Assembly (NCBI GenBank): GCA_022823185.1
Contig: JAJDXQ010000013.1
Coordinates: 233,145-297,144 of the forward strand
DNA from: Caldilineaceae bacterium
Lineage (GTDB): Bacteria; Chloroflexota; Anaerolineae; Caldilineales; Caldilineaceae
Reading direction: 5' to 3'
Length of the DNA stretch: 64,000 nt
A program made the position numbers and the translations under genes. A model generated the notes under the pieces. It did not search any database. It worked only from the letters and a program-made list of their open reading frames with translations, and was not told the DNA's origin. Below, piece after piece: positions 53,706 through 61,998 of the stretch; the first letter of the stretch is position 1; every line of letters starts with the position of its first letter.

Positions 53706-54437
53706 ATGAGTCCAGGGTTGGACCCCCGACCAGCTCGAAACCCGGACGATCTGAACTCGCGCCGCGCTGCACGCGACGCCTCTGCCGGCGCTGCCCTGCG
53801 CTCCATGGGCCTCGGATTCCTGCTCGGATTCCTGCTGTGCGCGATTCTTTCCGGCGCTCTGATGTGGCTTCTGCGTCGACCGGCGCCGCCCGCGATTGTG
53901 CTGCACCCGCCCCCCACCCCGCAGCCTACGCCGACGCCGCCCCCGACCCCGACTCCTGGCCCGCTGTACGTTTTCGTCAGCGGCGGCGTGCGCAACCCCG
54001 GGCTCGTTAAGCTGCCCCCCGGCGCCCGTGTCGGAGACGCGCTGGCCAGGGCCGGCGGCCTGCTGCCTGACGCCGACCCCGCGCTCGTGAACCAGGCAGA
54101 GCTCGTCTTCGACGGCGCGCAGATTCATGTTCCCCTGCCCCAACCGCAGGCTGAGGCAGGCGCGGACCCGCCGGCCCCGGCGCAGCCTCAACCCGGCGTC
54201 TCGGGCGAAGGTCAACCCGCCGCCGCCTCAGGCCAGGGCAACGGGCAAACCGGCGCCCTGGTCAACGTCAACACCGCCTCAGCCGAAGAACTCGCCACCC
54301 TGCCCGGCATCGGCCCCAGCAAAGCCGCCGCCATCATCGCCGGCCGCCCCTACAGCTCGGTCGAAGACCTGGAGCGTGTCCCCGGTATCGGCCCCAGCAC
54401 AGTCGAGACGCTCACGCCCCTGGTCTCGACAAAATAG
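53706..54437 (+). CDS. comEA: ComEA-like DNA-binding protein (SLBB plus helix-hairpin-helix)
   Basis: 243 residues: an N-terminal membrane anchor (about 34-56, MGLGFLLGFLLCAILSGALMW), a proline/threonine-rich linker, an SLBB domain (LYVFVSGGVRNPGLVKLPPGARVGDALARAGG...) and a C-terminal (HhH)2 domain. The last reads VNVNTASAEELATLPGIGPSKAAAIIAG, then VEDLERVPGIGPSTVETL. This is the ComEA architecture, the extracytoplasmic dsDNA receptor of natural competence. No comEC or comEB follows, because the downstream 600 bases are noncoding. The gene is complete. Confidence 0.92.
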   Translation: MSPGLDPRPARNPDDLNSRRAARDASAGAALRSMGLGFLLGFLLCAILSGALMWLLRRPAPPAIVLHPPPTPQPTPTPPPTPTPGPLYVFVSGGVRNPGLVKLPPGARVGDALARAGGLLPDADPALVNQAELVFDGAQIHVPLPQPQAEAGADPPAPAQPQPGVSGEGQPAAASGQGNGQTGALVNVNTASAEELATLPGIGPSKAAAIIAGRPYSSVEDLERVPGIGPSTVETLTPLVSTK

Positions 54438-55039
54438 AGGGCGTATACGCATGAACGCACAGTTCACGCCTATGGCGCAGCGTCATTTTCGGAAACGACC
54501 ATCTCCAACATTAAGAAACCGCGCGCCAGCTGCAGACGGGCTGACGAGCGCCTCATGCTGGGATCCCAGCCGCCCTCTTTTCCCCATGCCGCCTTTACGC
54601 CCGCCCCGCGATGCTGGCCCGCCCCGTCACTCCTAAAATGGTCGACCCGAATCTTATGCCCGCCCCATCACCCCCCTGTAGGGGCACCCCTTGTGGGCGC
54701 CCTCCCCATCGATCCCCCGTACCCCCGCCCCGCGGTGTGTACCTGTCCCGTCACCCACTGACCCGTGACCTCTGCCGTTCCGACCATTGCCGATTGGATA
54801 CAGTCCGAATTCGGGGATGCCATGAGAATCGGACTGCAGGAATCAATGAAATTCCCTGAGGCAGCCTGAAACTCACGCCCATGTCGCCCTGCCCCTGAAC
54901 GAGGCTTGTAGATCCAAGGGATCTAATACATAGTTGAAGATGGAAAATGGGCCCCTCTAGGAGAGCGAGGGGTCCTGATTGCGAGCGATGAAATCAGAAC
55001 AATTGAGTTTTGGCCCTATGTGCCTCCAGGAGGCAACCC
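54438..55039. other. Repeat-bearing intergenic region with small hairpins
   Basis: Contains the GTAGGGGC...TTGTGGGCGCC block directly followed by the TGTACC-family motif (54674-54780). A perfect 7-pair hairpin TAGATCC/GGATCTA is at 54909-54925. A 9-pair GGGCCCCTC/GAGGGGTCC stem (one G-U) is at 54949-54975. No ORF in 54438-55039 is credible. The second hairpin lies 65 bases upstream of the small gene at 55040 and could be its leader. Confidence 0.6.
54674..54780. repeat. Dispersed GC-rich repeat pair
   Basis: CCCCTGTAGGGGC, then ACCCCTTGTGGGCGCC, joined to CTCCCCATCGATCCCCCGT and CCGCGGTGTGTACCTGTCCC. The first half recurs at 33632, the second at 18510, 27620 and 33512. Position between genes and lack of frame argue for noncoding repeats. 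Confidence 0.7.
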
Positions 55040-55231
55040 ATGAGCAGAAAAACCAATCCGGATCAACGCCCACAGTCACGGCCAGCGCGTCGCCGTGTTC
55101 CCTTTGAAAGAAGACCTGCGCCGTCCCCACCAGAAAAGGCGGGATATCAGATTACTGCCGGACCAAATTCCCCGAAAGAACCTCCCACAAACACGCCGAA
55201 TGAAGGGTCCGGGGTTAAGAAAAGCCAGTAG
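55040..55231 (+). CDS. Small basic proline-rich protein
   Basis: 63 residues, MSRKTNPDQRPQSRPARRRV at the N-terminus. CCAGGAGG lies about 7 bases before ATG 55040, a strong ribosome site. It is highly basic in the first half and rich in proline and serine throughout, with no hydrophobic core, so it would be disordered and could bind nucleic acid. A good terminator follows at 55311. The signals on both sides support a real gene, but no family is known to me. Confidence 0.5.
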   Translation: MSRKTNPDQRPQSRPARRRVPFERRPAPSPPEKAGYQITAGPNSPKEPPTNTPNEGSGVKKSQ

Positions 55232-55310
55232 CGCGGAACTGCAATAGCCCCCCTCCGCCGCCCGAACTTGCTCCTGCCTTGAAATAGAGTAGGAAATTCC
55301 GCTTAATAAG

Positions 55311-55340
55311 AGAAGCCTGTCGCGTTTGCGACAGGCTTCT
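55311..55340. terminator. Rho-independent terminator
   Basis: A 13-base-pair perfect stem AGAAGCCTGTCGC/GCGACAGGCTTCT with a GTTT loop, followed on the + strand by TTCTGT. It follows the small basic protein gene by 79 bases and lies 44 bases beyond the stop of the minus-strand oxidoreductase, so it probably serves both directions. Confidence 0.85.
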
Positions 55341-55384
55341 TTCTGTCCCGTTGACCCCTGCGGGCAAGTCAAGACGATCAACTG

Positions 55385-56803
55385 TCAGAAACGGGCCTTC
55401 GCCATAGCCCACAGAATCGGCAGAGCGATGCGGGGACGGAAAAGGGCAACCGGCGGACTGATCAGATGCGCTACGCTGAAAAAGGCAAGGCAGACTTCAG
55501 GCCGGTGGATACGATCCAAAACGTGGTCGACGTACCGGTGCATGAAGCGATCGGTCAGGTTGGCGTCACCGGCCTCCCGGCCCGCCCAGCGAAAATCATC
55601 ACTGGTGGCCAGCTGCCATGGAGTCTGCAGCATCTTCGCCAGCTTTCTCTGAAAGACCAGTCCCGAAGGCATCAATTGGCCGTCCTTCTGGCCTTCCTTC
55701 TTTCGCCTCCCCTTCAGGAATTCGTCAAGTAGCTCCGCCGAGAGCGCGCTCACCGTCATGCCCTGGGCATAGACCGGATTGAACGCGCAGACCGAGTCTC
55801 CCAGCGCGACCAGGCCACGGGGCCACCGTTTCAACTGTTCATAATGGCGCCAGTGGTTTTCGGTGCGCCGGAAACCACCAATTCCCGTGAGCGGCTCGGC
55901 CGCGCGCATCGCCTCCCAAACCTGCGGCCCAATCAACCTGCGCGCGTACGCCTCAAAACCCGCCTCGTCCGTCGGCGGATGGTCCCCGGCATAGCCGACA
56001 AGCGTCACCACCCAACGTCTGCCCTCAACCGGCTGAACGACCGCGCCCCCCCTGATATCGGGATAACGCGTCGCGAGCAGCGCCATCTTCCAATCCGCCT
56101 GCCAGTCCTCCGGAATCCTGTACCAGCGGGTGGCGTAACCCACGTCCGCGTTGACAGTCGATTCTCGCGGCGCCGCGTAGCCAAGCTCCTTCAGCCAGCG
56201 GGGCAGCCGCGATGAGCGGCCGCTTGTATCAACCACAAGATCGGCATCCAGCCCAACCGTTTCGTCTCCCACCGCGCAGACAGCGCCGGTCACTCGGATG
56301 TCGCTCGCATCGGATTCCCCCGCCCCGCGGTCAGCGCGCAGCCCCACCACACGGTGGCCCGGGCGGAACCGTATATTGCCGCGGTCGCGCAGGCGGGCGC
56401 GCACGCTCCCCTCCAGCAGCGTTCGGCTCACGCTGAAGCCAGGTAGATTCAAATCAATACGGGGAAGCCAGCCGCCGCCCGCCAGGGCGGCCGTATCTTT
56501 CAGCCAGTTGAGCCGCGTCGCGCCCAGGGACAGCAACTCCTCTTCCAGCCCGGGAAAACGAGTCCGCAGGACCTGCACGCCCCGCAGCAGCAGCACATGC
56601 ACATGACGGGACTGGGGGACGCCGGGCCGGCCTTCAGCTTGGGGCAAGCAGTCCGTGCTATGCGGAATACCCGCGGACGCCGCACCGGGCTCCCACCCTT
56701 TGTCCCGCTCCAGGACAACAACCTGCTCGCAATGATCGGCCAATATGTTGGCGGCAAACAGGCCCGCCATACCGCTGCCTACGACAACTGCTGTTCTCAA
56801 CAA
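55385..56803 (-). CDS. FAD-dependent monooxygenase/dehydrogenase-like flavoprotein
   Basis: 472 residues. The N-terminal Rossmann motif VVVGSGMAGLFAANILAD with VVLERD binds the ADP part of FAD, and the second FAD motif is GLVALGDSVCAFNPVYAQGM. Between them are the catalytic-fold blocks GRSSRLPRWLKELGY. This arrangement is that of the group A aromatic hydroxylase/geranylgeranyl-reductase clan. The C-terminal helical extension (FMHRYVDHVLDRIHRPEVCLAFF) may touch a membrane. The start is TTG at 56803. The substrate is unknown. It lies 53 bases after cysNC on the same strand and may be co-transcribed with it. Confidence 0.85.
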   Translation of the reverse strand: MLRTAVVVGSGMAGLFAANILADHCEQVVVLERDKGWEPGAASAGIPHSTDCLPQAEGRPGVPQSRHVHVLLLRGVQVLRTRFPGLEEELLSLGATRLNWLKDTAALAGGGWLPRIDLNLPGFSVSRTLLEGSVRARLRDRGNIRFRPGHRVVGLRADRGAGESDASDIRVTGAVCAVGDETVGLDADLVVDTSGRSSRLPRWLKELGYAAPRESTVNADVGYATRWYRIPEDWQADWKMALLATRYPDIRGGAVVQPVEGRRWVVTLVGYAGDHPPTDEAGFEAYARRLIGPQVWEAMRAAEPLTGIGGFRRTENHWRHYEQLKRWPRGLVALGDSVCAFNPVYAQGMTVSALSAELLDEFLKGRRKKEGQKDGQLMPSGLVFQRKLAKMLQTPWQLATSDDFRWAGREAGDANLTDRFMHRYVDHVLDRIHRPEVCLAFFSVAHLISPPVALFRPRIALPILWAMAKARF

Positions 56804-56856
56804 TTACAGCTCTCAACAATTCCGCCGCTCGCCCACCGAATCAAATACATCGGTGG

Positions 56857-58803
56857 TCAATGCTCTGCGCCGGGTACGATCCCGGCCCGCGCCAGCGCTT
56901 CCAGAATCCGCTCCGCCAGTTCGTCCGCGCTGTGCCGGTCCGTCTCCAGCACCATCTCCGGCTCCGGCGGCTCCTCATAGGGGGCGGATACGCCGGTGAA
57001 GTTCGCAATCTCGCCCCGTTCGGCCCGTTCGTACAGACCCTTCGGATCCCTCTCCTTACATATCTCTACGTCACACTTGATGTAGAGTTCCCAGAAGCTG
57101 CCTTCGGGGGCCAGCGCCCGCGCCGCCTCCCGGTCCGCCGCATAGGGCGAGATAAACGTGCACAGCACGATATTGCCATGCTCGAACGCCAGTCTGGCCA
57201 CCTCTGCCACCCGGCGGATATTCTCGGCGCGCGCCTCCGCGTCAAAGCCCAGATCCCTGTTCAGACCATGACGCACGTTGTCCCCGTCCAACGAGAACGT
57301 GCGCACGCCCAGCGCGTACAGCCTCTGCTCCAGCGCCTTCGCCACCGTTGACTTACCCGACCCGGACAGCCCCGTGAACCACAGTACCGCCGCGCCGTGT
57401 CCATTCAACGCCTCCCGCATCGGTTGCGTGACAGCGACCGGTTCCCATACTACATTGGCGGATCGCGTTGCCGGTACAGCTGGCCGTTCACTCTCCTCCT
57501 GCTTCGCCACCAGCTCGCTCACCCGCCGCGCCCGGTCCCGGATCATGCCGGCCGCAACCGTGTTGTTGGTATGGGGGTCGATCAGAATGAAGCTGCCCGT
57601 GGCGCGATTGATCTGATACGGATCGAAGTAAAGGGGCTCCGTGGTCAGAATCTGTCCGCGACCGATCTCGTTCAGGTTCAGTGTCTCCGCATCCTCCCGG
57701 TGCATCGTGTCCACGTCGATGCGATAGTTCAACTCCTGCACCGAGGCCCGCACCCGCCGCGTCGAATGCTGCAGCCAGTACCACCGGCCGCTGAAATGAC
57801 CAACTGCTTGCGGCTGAACCTTCATCGGCTCTTCGCTCATCCAGCATAGCGTCGCATCGATCTGGTTCGACGAATGGGGCAGGTTGCGCACCCGCACCAG
57901 CATGTCTCCCCGGCTTATGTCGATCTCATCCTCAAGCGTGATCACGACGGCATCGCCGGCTGAGGCCCGCTCGCGCCTCTCTTCCCCGCGCTGAATGCCG
58001 GCCACCCGGCTGCGGATACCGGTCGGCAGCGCCGCCACCTCTTCGCCCACCGCAATGCGGCCCGATACAATCTGCCCGGCAAAACCGCGAAAGTCCTGGT
58101 CCACGGAGCCGTTCGCCCTGATCACATACTGGATCGGCAGACGAAAGTCCACATTGTTGCGGCCCGCGCCAACGTTCACCGTCTCCAGATGATGCAGCAG
58201 CGTTGCCCCCCGGTACCAGGGCATCTTCCCGCTCTGGCTGACGATGTTGTCGCCATGCAGTGCCGAAATCGGTATATACACCACGTCGCGCACATTGAGC
58301 TTGGCCGCGAACGCCCGGTAGTCGGCCACGATCTCCTGGTAACGCGCCTCGCTGTACCCGACCAGATCCATCTTGTTGACCGCAACGACGATATGCGGGA
58401 TCTGCAACAGCGAAGCGATGAAGCTGTGCCGCTTCGACTGGGTAAGGACTCCTTTGCGCGCGTCAACCAGGATGATCGCCAGTTCCGCCGTGGACGCGCC
58501 CGTCACCATGTTGCGCGTGTACTGAATATGGCCGGGCGTGTCCGCGATGATGAACTTGCGCCGCGGCGTCGCCGCGTAGCGGTACGCGACGTCGATCGTG
58601 ATCCCCTGCTCCCGTTCCGCCCGCAACCCGTCCGTGAGCAGCGCCAGGTCCACCATCGGCGCGCCGCGCGCCGCGCTGGCCTGCTCGACCGCTTCCAGCT
58701 GGTCTTCAAATATCGCCTTGGAATCGTACAACAGCCGCCCAATCAGGGTCGATTTGCCGTCATCGACACTGCCGGCGGTCGAAAAACGCAGTAAATCCAT
58801 CAT
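56857..58803 (-). CDS. cysNC: Bifunctional sulfate adenylyltransferase subunit 1/adenylylsulfate kinase
   Basis: 648 residues. The N-terminal GTPase of CysN type has GSVDDGKST (11-19), DTPGHIQYTRNM and NKMD, with the elongation-factor-like beta domains following. The C-terminal ~190 residues are an APS kinase with WFTGLSGSGKSTVAK, DGDNVRHGLNRDLGF and the later LYIKCDVEICKERDPKGLY. The fusion makes APS with CysD, then phosphorylates it to PAPS. The CysD gene is normally adjacent, but here it is 2.1 kb away, with a toxin-antitoxin/nuclease cassette in between on the same strand. Confidence 0.95.
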   Translation of the reverse strand: MMDLLRFSTAGSVDDGKSTLIGRLLYDSKAIFEDQLEAVEQASAARGAPMVDLALLTDGLRAEREQGITIDVAYRYAATPRRKFIIADTPGHIQYTRNMVTGASTAELAIILVDARKGVLTQSKRHSFIASLLQIPHIVVAVNKMDLVGYSEARYQEIVADYRAFAAKLNVRDVVYIPISALHGDNIVSQSGKMPWYRGATLLHHLETVNVGAGRNNVDFRLPIQYVIRANGSVDQDFRGFAGQIVSGRIAVGEEVAALPTGIRSRVAGIQRGEERRERASAGDAVVITLEDEIDISRGDMLVRVRNLPHSSNQIDATLCWMSEEPMKVQPQAVGHFSGRWYWLQHSTRRVRASVQELNYRIDVDTMHREDAETLNLNEIGRGQILTTEPLYFDPYQINRATGSFILIDPHTNNTVAAGMIRDRARRVSELVAKQEESERPAVPATRSANVVWEPVAVTQPMREALNGHGAAVLWFTGLSGSGKSTVAKALEQRLYALGVRTFSLDGDNVRHGLNRDLGFDAEARAENIRRVAEVARLAFEHGNIVLCTFISPYAADREAARALAPEGSFWELYIKCDVEICKERDPKGLYERAERGEIANFTGVSAPYEEPPEPEMVLETDRHSADELAERILEALARAGIVPGAEH

Positions 58804-58850
58804 AACTCCCAGATGTTTGCGGCCAGCCGGTGATGGGGCCGCTGTGACCC

Positions 58851-59564
58851 TTACATCAGGTACTTTCTTCGATAGAGATGGAGATGTGTACGGAGGACAA
58901 AATCGTCTTTGGCTCTGCCAAACTCTTTCTCTGTGTATTTGAACTCGATATAGGTCTTGGCACCGGAGTTCAATTCGAGGTAAAGGTCATAGTTTGTCTT
59001 TTCATTCCAGTCTGTCACTTTTGCGAATTCCCAGCGCGCAATGTCGCCAGGGCCAATGCCCAAAGACGTAACGAGTATATCTGAGTCGGCGCAATTCAGC
59101 AGCGGCCAGAAAAGATTGATGCAAGCGGCCTGAGACGAATTGAGATGGTGAAAGTGCCTGTCCAGCCTGATCTTCGATGCCTGAAGATACTGGCAAACTT
59201 CGGCGCGGACCGTTTCAATCAGGTTCAGGCAGTGCAGTTCCTTGGGAAGAATGTGACCATACGGCTTGCCCCGCCAGCTTCCCGCCTGCTCTAATCCCAA
59301 CTGGGTGCGGCGATACTCGGTCAGATGGGACTTCACTCTGTCAACATATGGCCTGGAACTGGAATTGTTGCTGTAAGAACTCTTTTCCCGCTCTTCGCTC
59401 TCGATTTCCAACCACTCATTGACGATTTGCCGCAGTTGGCGGAAAACCTGGTCTTTGTCATCCCCATGGCAACAGGGCCCTATGATTCCGGGGAAAGACC
59501 CGACAAAACACTGGTCTTCATCTGACCATTCGACAACCCCGCGGTACCTGGTGTTTGCGGTCAT
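58851..59564 (-). CDS. HicB antitoxin domain fused to PGN_0703-like PD-(D/E)XK nuclease domain
   Basis: 237 residues from the ATG ending at 59564, with GAGGAGGT 7 bases upstream. Residues 1-55 are a HicB fold (YRGVVEWSDEDQCFVGSFPG, later HGDDKDQVFRQLRQIVNEWLE). Residues 72-237 match the PGN_0703-type putative restriction endonuclease (VDRVKSHLTEYR, then INLFWPLL, NYDLYLELNSGAKTYIEFKY). D193, E207 and K209 form a D...ExK centre, with a following EKEFGRA. The domain is shorter than usual at its C-terminus. It overlaps the hicA stop by 4 bases. The pairing of antitoxin and nuclease in one chain is unusual. Confidence 0.75.
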   Translation of the reverse strand: MTANTRYRGVVEWSDEDQCFVGSFPGIIGPCCHGDDKDQVFRQLRQIVNEWLEIESEEREKSSYSNNSSSRPYVDRVKSHLTEYRRTQLGLEQAGSWRGKPYGHILPKELHCLNLIETVRAEVCQYLQASKIRLDRHFHHLNSSQAACINLFWPLLNCADSDILVTSLGIGPGDIARWEFAKVTDWNEKTNYDLYLELNSGAKTYIEFKYTEKEFGRAKDDFVLRTHLHLYRRKYLM

Positions 59565-59755
59565 CTTCCGACCTCCTCAATGCTCCGTTTCACTTCCCTT
59601 TCCTGGTACGGTTTTGCGTCATCGCCCGGCTTTCCCGAAAGTGTAACTCGATTTCCCCTGGGATGCCAGAAATTCCTGTGGCTAACCTTTTCGCCTCTAT
59701 CTGTACATCCAGCCCCTTCCAACTCTCTGATCAGCGCTCGAATCTTGCGGGGCAA
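59561..59755 (-). CDS. hicA: HicA-type mRNA interferase toxin partnered with HicB-nuclease fusion
   Basis: 64 residues from a TTG start ending at 59755: MPRKIRALIRELEGAG, then KVSHRNFWHP with the catalytic His26, and VTLSGKPGDDAKPYQEREVKRSIEEVGR. This is the common short HicA subfamily. Its typical partner is a HicB with the VEWSDED...GDD pattern, exactly what the next gene encodes. The 3' end overlaps hicB (ATGA), so the two are coupled. No strong ribosome site precedes the TTG, which would keep toxin production low. This toxin appears intact. Confidence 0.85.
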   Translation of the reverse strand: MPRKIRALIRELEGAGCTDRGEKVSHRNFWHPRGNRVTLSGKPGDDAKPYQEREVKRSIEEVGR

Positions 59756-59807
59756 TTCTGTCTGGAATCAGGTTGTGGGCTGGAATCGACCGACGGGGCT
59801 CAATTCA

Positions 59808-59936
59808 ACAGGTTGATTCTGCCCCAGGAGACGCACCAGCCAGAAGGAACCTGATTTATTTTACAGGATTGTCGTCGATCACTGTCCACATTGCTGTGTC
59901 GAAGACATCAGCAAGTAGGAAATAGGAGGACGATTA
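59808..59936. repeat. Direct repeat copy 1, upstream of hicA
   Basis: About 130 bases similar to 60578-60713. The core is identical over long runs, such as GTCCACATTGCTGTGTCGAA and TTGTCGTCGATCAC. It lies 53 bases upstream of the hicA start, so it probably overlaps the promoter. A TGGACA...TAAAAT pair with a 19-base spacer on the minus strand is a weak promoter candidate. The remaining bases to 60059 hold no gene. Confidence 0.75.
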
Positions 59937-60059
59937 TATCGCAAACTAAACAGGTGGTGTTCTGCTGTGTGTGGTTAAGAACGAGGCTGGCGAGGCGTTA
60001 CTTGAGGCGTTGACGTTTGCCTCTTCGGGGTCGTTTTCGATTACGTAACGCGCTACAAA

Positions 60060-60302
60060 TCAACCGGGGAGACGTGATGCAATGAGTACGAGCTGTGAGA
60101 AAAGGTGTCCCCAAGTGCCTAGAATGGCAACGAGGATGACTACGCCAACTCCGACAAGCCATCGGGTCGTATTGAGTTGAGCTTGTGATACATCGCCCTT
60201 GGTTGCGAGAGAAGGCAGCGCGCCTTGAATTTGCCCTGTCTCTTTGTCGAGTGAATTCACTCTATCTTCGAGTCGGTCGAATTGATTAGTCGTAATGGAC
60301 AT
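60060..60302 (-). CDS. Small membrane-anchored coiled-coil protein
   Basis: 80 residues from the ATG ending at 60302, with TAGGAGGGG directly upstream, a strong ribosome site. The longer frame to 60449 is not used. Residues 1-40 are hydrophilic and heptad-like (FDRLEDRVNSLDKETGQIQGAL). Residues ~52-72 form a membrane helix (WLVGVGVVILVAILGTWGHL). The layout resembles hemolysin XhlA/holin-like or DUF1640-like small proteins, but no identification is safe. It lies between hicA and cysD on the same strand. Confidence 0.6.
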   Translation of the reverse strand: MSITTNQFDRLEDRVNSLDKETGQIQGALPSLATKGDVSQAQLNTTRWLVGVGVVILVAILGTWGHLFSQLVLIASRLPG

Positions 60303-60577
60303 AAATCCCCTCCTAATCTTCCCTTTACCCTTCTTGTCGAACTGCCACTCGAAGCCCGGGGCTTTCGCAATTGACTCTGAACGCAACCCTAACAAGATCT
60401 GACGGATCCGCATCGATAGGCCCTGGGAATTGCAAGGACGGGCGACCACGCTTGCGTTTCCTACTTTTCTATTCCCATTGTTTGTTATTCCTCACAATTA
60501 TAATAGTTCGAGCAGTTTCAAGCAGATCTGTCAATGTTGCTAGCTTGTCGGGTCAGGGCATACGCCTCTAAATCTGC

Positions 60578-60713
60578 AGGTCGATTCCGCTGAAATCGCG
60601 ACCAAAACGAAGCGCGAATGAAAGGAGCCTGATTCGTTTACAGGGTTGTCGTCGATCACGGTCCACATTGCTGTGTCGAAGAGATCAACAAGTAGAAAAT
60701 GAGAAGGACAGTT
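60578..60713. repeat. Direct repeat copy 2, between small membrane gene and cysD
   Basis: The partner of 59808-59936 in the same orientation, about 640 bases away, with the unit including the small membrane protein gene between copies. The flanks 60303-60577 and 60714-60954 hold no recognised gene. Confidence 0.75.
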
Positions 60714-60954
60714 AAACAGACGGGACTGGCAGGCTTCAGCGCCGTCGGCCTATGATTATGCGCCAGGCCAAATCGAAGCGCCCGTTGAACATTGTTCGAT
60801 GACCGGTAATCACGCGCCGTGAGGGGCCTCCGATATCCCGGTAGGGATCATTCACATTCAGGGCAGTCTTCGAGCCAGCGCTATCGCACAATTTACCTCT
60901 GGCTTCATCACCGTCTCATCCTCTCCACTGCCCACTTCCCACTATCCCCTGCAG

Positions 60955-61998
60955 TCAAAAGTAGCCCAGCCGCTTCCTGTCCTCCATCGCGGCCTCGCTG
61001 CGGCGGTCGTCGGCCCGGTCGCCCCGCTCGGTGATGCGGGCCGCCGCGACCTCCTCGATGATCTCATCCACGTTGCTCGCCGCAGAGCGGAACGCGCCCG
61101 TACAGGTCATGTCGCCGATCGTGCGGAAACGCACCCTCTCGCGGCTGACCCTTTCCCCCGCGCGCGGCCTGACGAACGCGCCCACCGCCAGCAGGATCCC
61201 TTCCCGATCCACCACCTCTCGCTCGTGAGCGAAGTATAGGCCGGGCAACTCCATCCCCTGCTCGGCGATATACTGCCAGATATCAAGTTCCGTCCAGTTG
61301 CTGATGGGAAAGACGCGGAAGTGCTCGTCATTGTGTTTGCGCCCGTTGAAGAGATTCCACAACTCCGGCCGCTGGTTCTTGGGATCCCACTGGCCGAACG
61401 CATCCCGGTGTGAGAAGAAGCGCTCCTTCGCGCGCGCCTTCTCCTCATCGCGACGCGCGCCCCCCACCGCCGCATCGATGCGCAGCTCCGCCAGCGCATC
61501 CAGCAACGTCACCGTCTGCAGCCGGTTGCGGCTCGGGTCTCCGTCCGCCTCCTCCTGCGCGCGCCCCGCGTCGATCGAGTCCTGCACCAGCCGCACCTGC
61601 AGGCGAGCGTCCAGCTCCTTCACGAGCCGGTCGCGAAAGACCAGTGTTTCGGGAAAATTGTGGCCCGTGTCGATGTGCAGCAGCGGAAACGGGATCCGGC
61701 CCGGCATAAAAGCCTTGCGCGCCAGGTGCGCGCACACAATCGAATCCTTGCCGCCCGAAAACAGCAGACAGGGCCGCTCAAACTGCGCCGCCACCTCCCG
61801 CAGCACATAGATCGCCTCCGCCTCGAGTTGACGCAGATGCCCGGTCAGCGGCGCGGCCGGCTTCGCCTGCGGCTGAACGCGGCCTGCCGTCGCAGTTCCG
61901 TCAGCGCTTCGCCCTACATCCTCTGCGCGCGCGCGGCGTTCGACGGCCTCGCCGCCCTCCGCCGACGCAACACCCGTTGCCAGGGTCGTTTCGTCCAT
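60955..61998 (-). CDS. cysD: Sulfate adenylyltransferase subunit 2
   Basis: 347 residues. The ATP-pyrophosphatase P-loop SGGKDS is at 81-86, then HIDTGHNFPE, a GGARRDEEKARAKERFFSHRD block and NWTELDIWQYI. The C-terminus MEDRKRLGYF is the family end. CysD adenylates sulfate, driven by the GTPase of CysN. A hydrophilic N-terminal extension of about 50 residues is unusual, and the true start could lie further in. It is upstream of cysNC but separated from it by the hicA/nuclease segment. Confidence 0.94.
   Translation of the reverse strand: MDETTLATGVASAEGGEAVERRARAEDVGRSADGTATAGRVQPQAKPAAPLTGHLRQLEAEAIYVLREVAAQFERPCLLFSGGKDSIVCAHLARKAFMPGRIPFPLLHIDTGHNFPETLVFRDRLVKELDARLQVRLVQDSIDAGRAQEEADGDPSRNRLQTVTLLDALAELRIDAAVGGARRDEEKARAKERFFSHRDAFGQWDPKNQRPELWNLFNGRKHNDEHFRVFPISNWTELDIWQYIAEQGMELPGLYFAHEREVVDREGILLAVGAFVRPRAGERVSRERVRFRTIGDMTCTGAFRSAASNVDEIIEEVAAARITERGDRADDRRSEAAMEDRKRLGYF

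Noticed and set aside
52220..53995. 591-residue minus-strand ORF opposite the acyl-CoA dehydrogenase
   Set aside because: Glycine/valine-rich shadow of the real gene with no recognisable domain.
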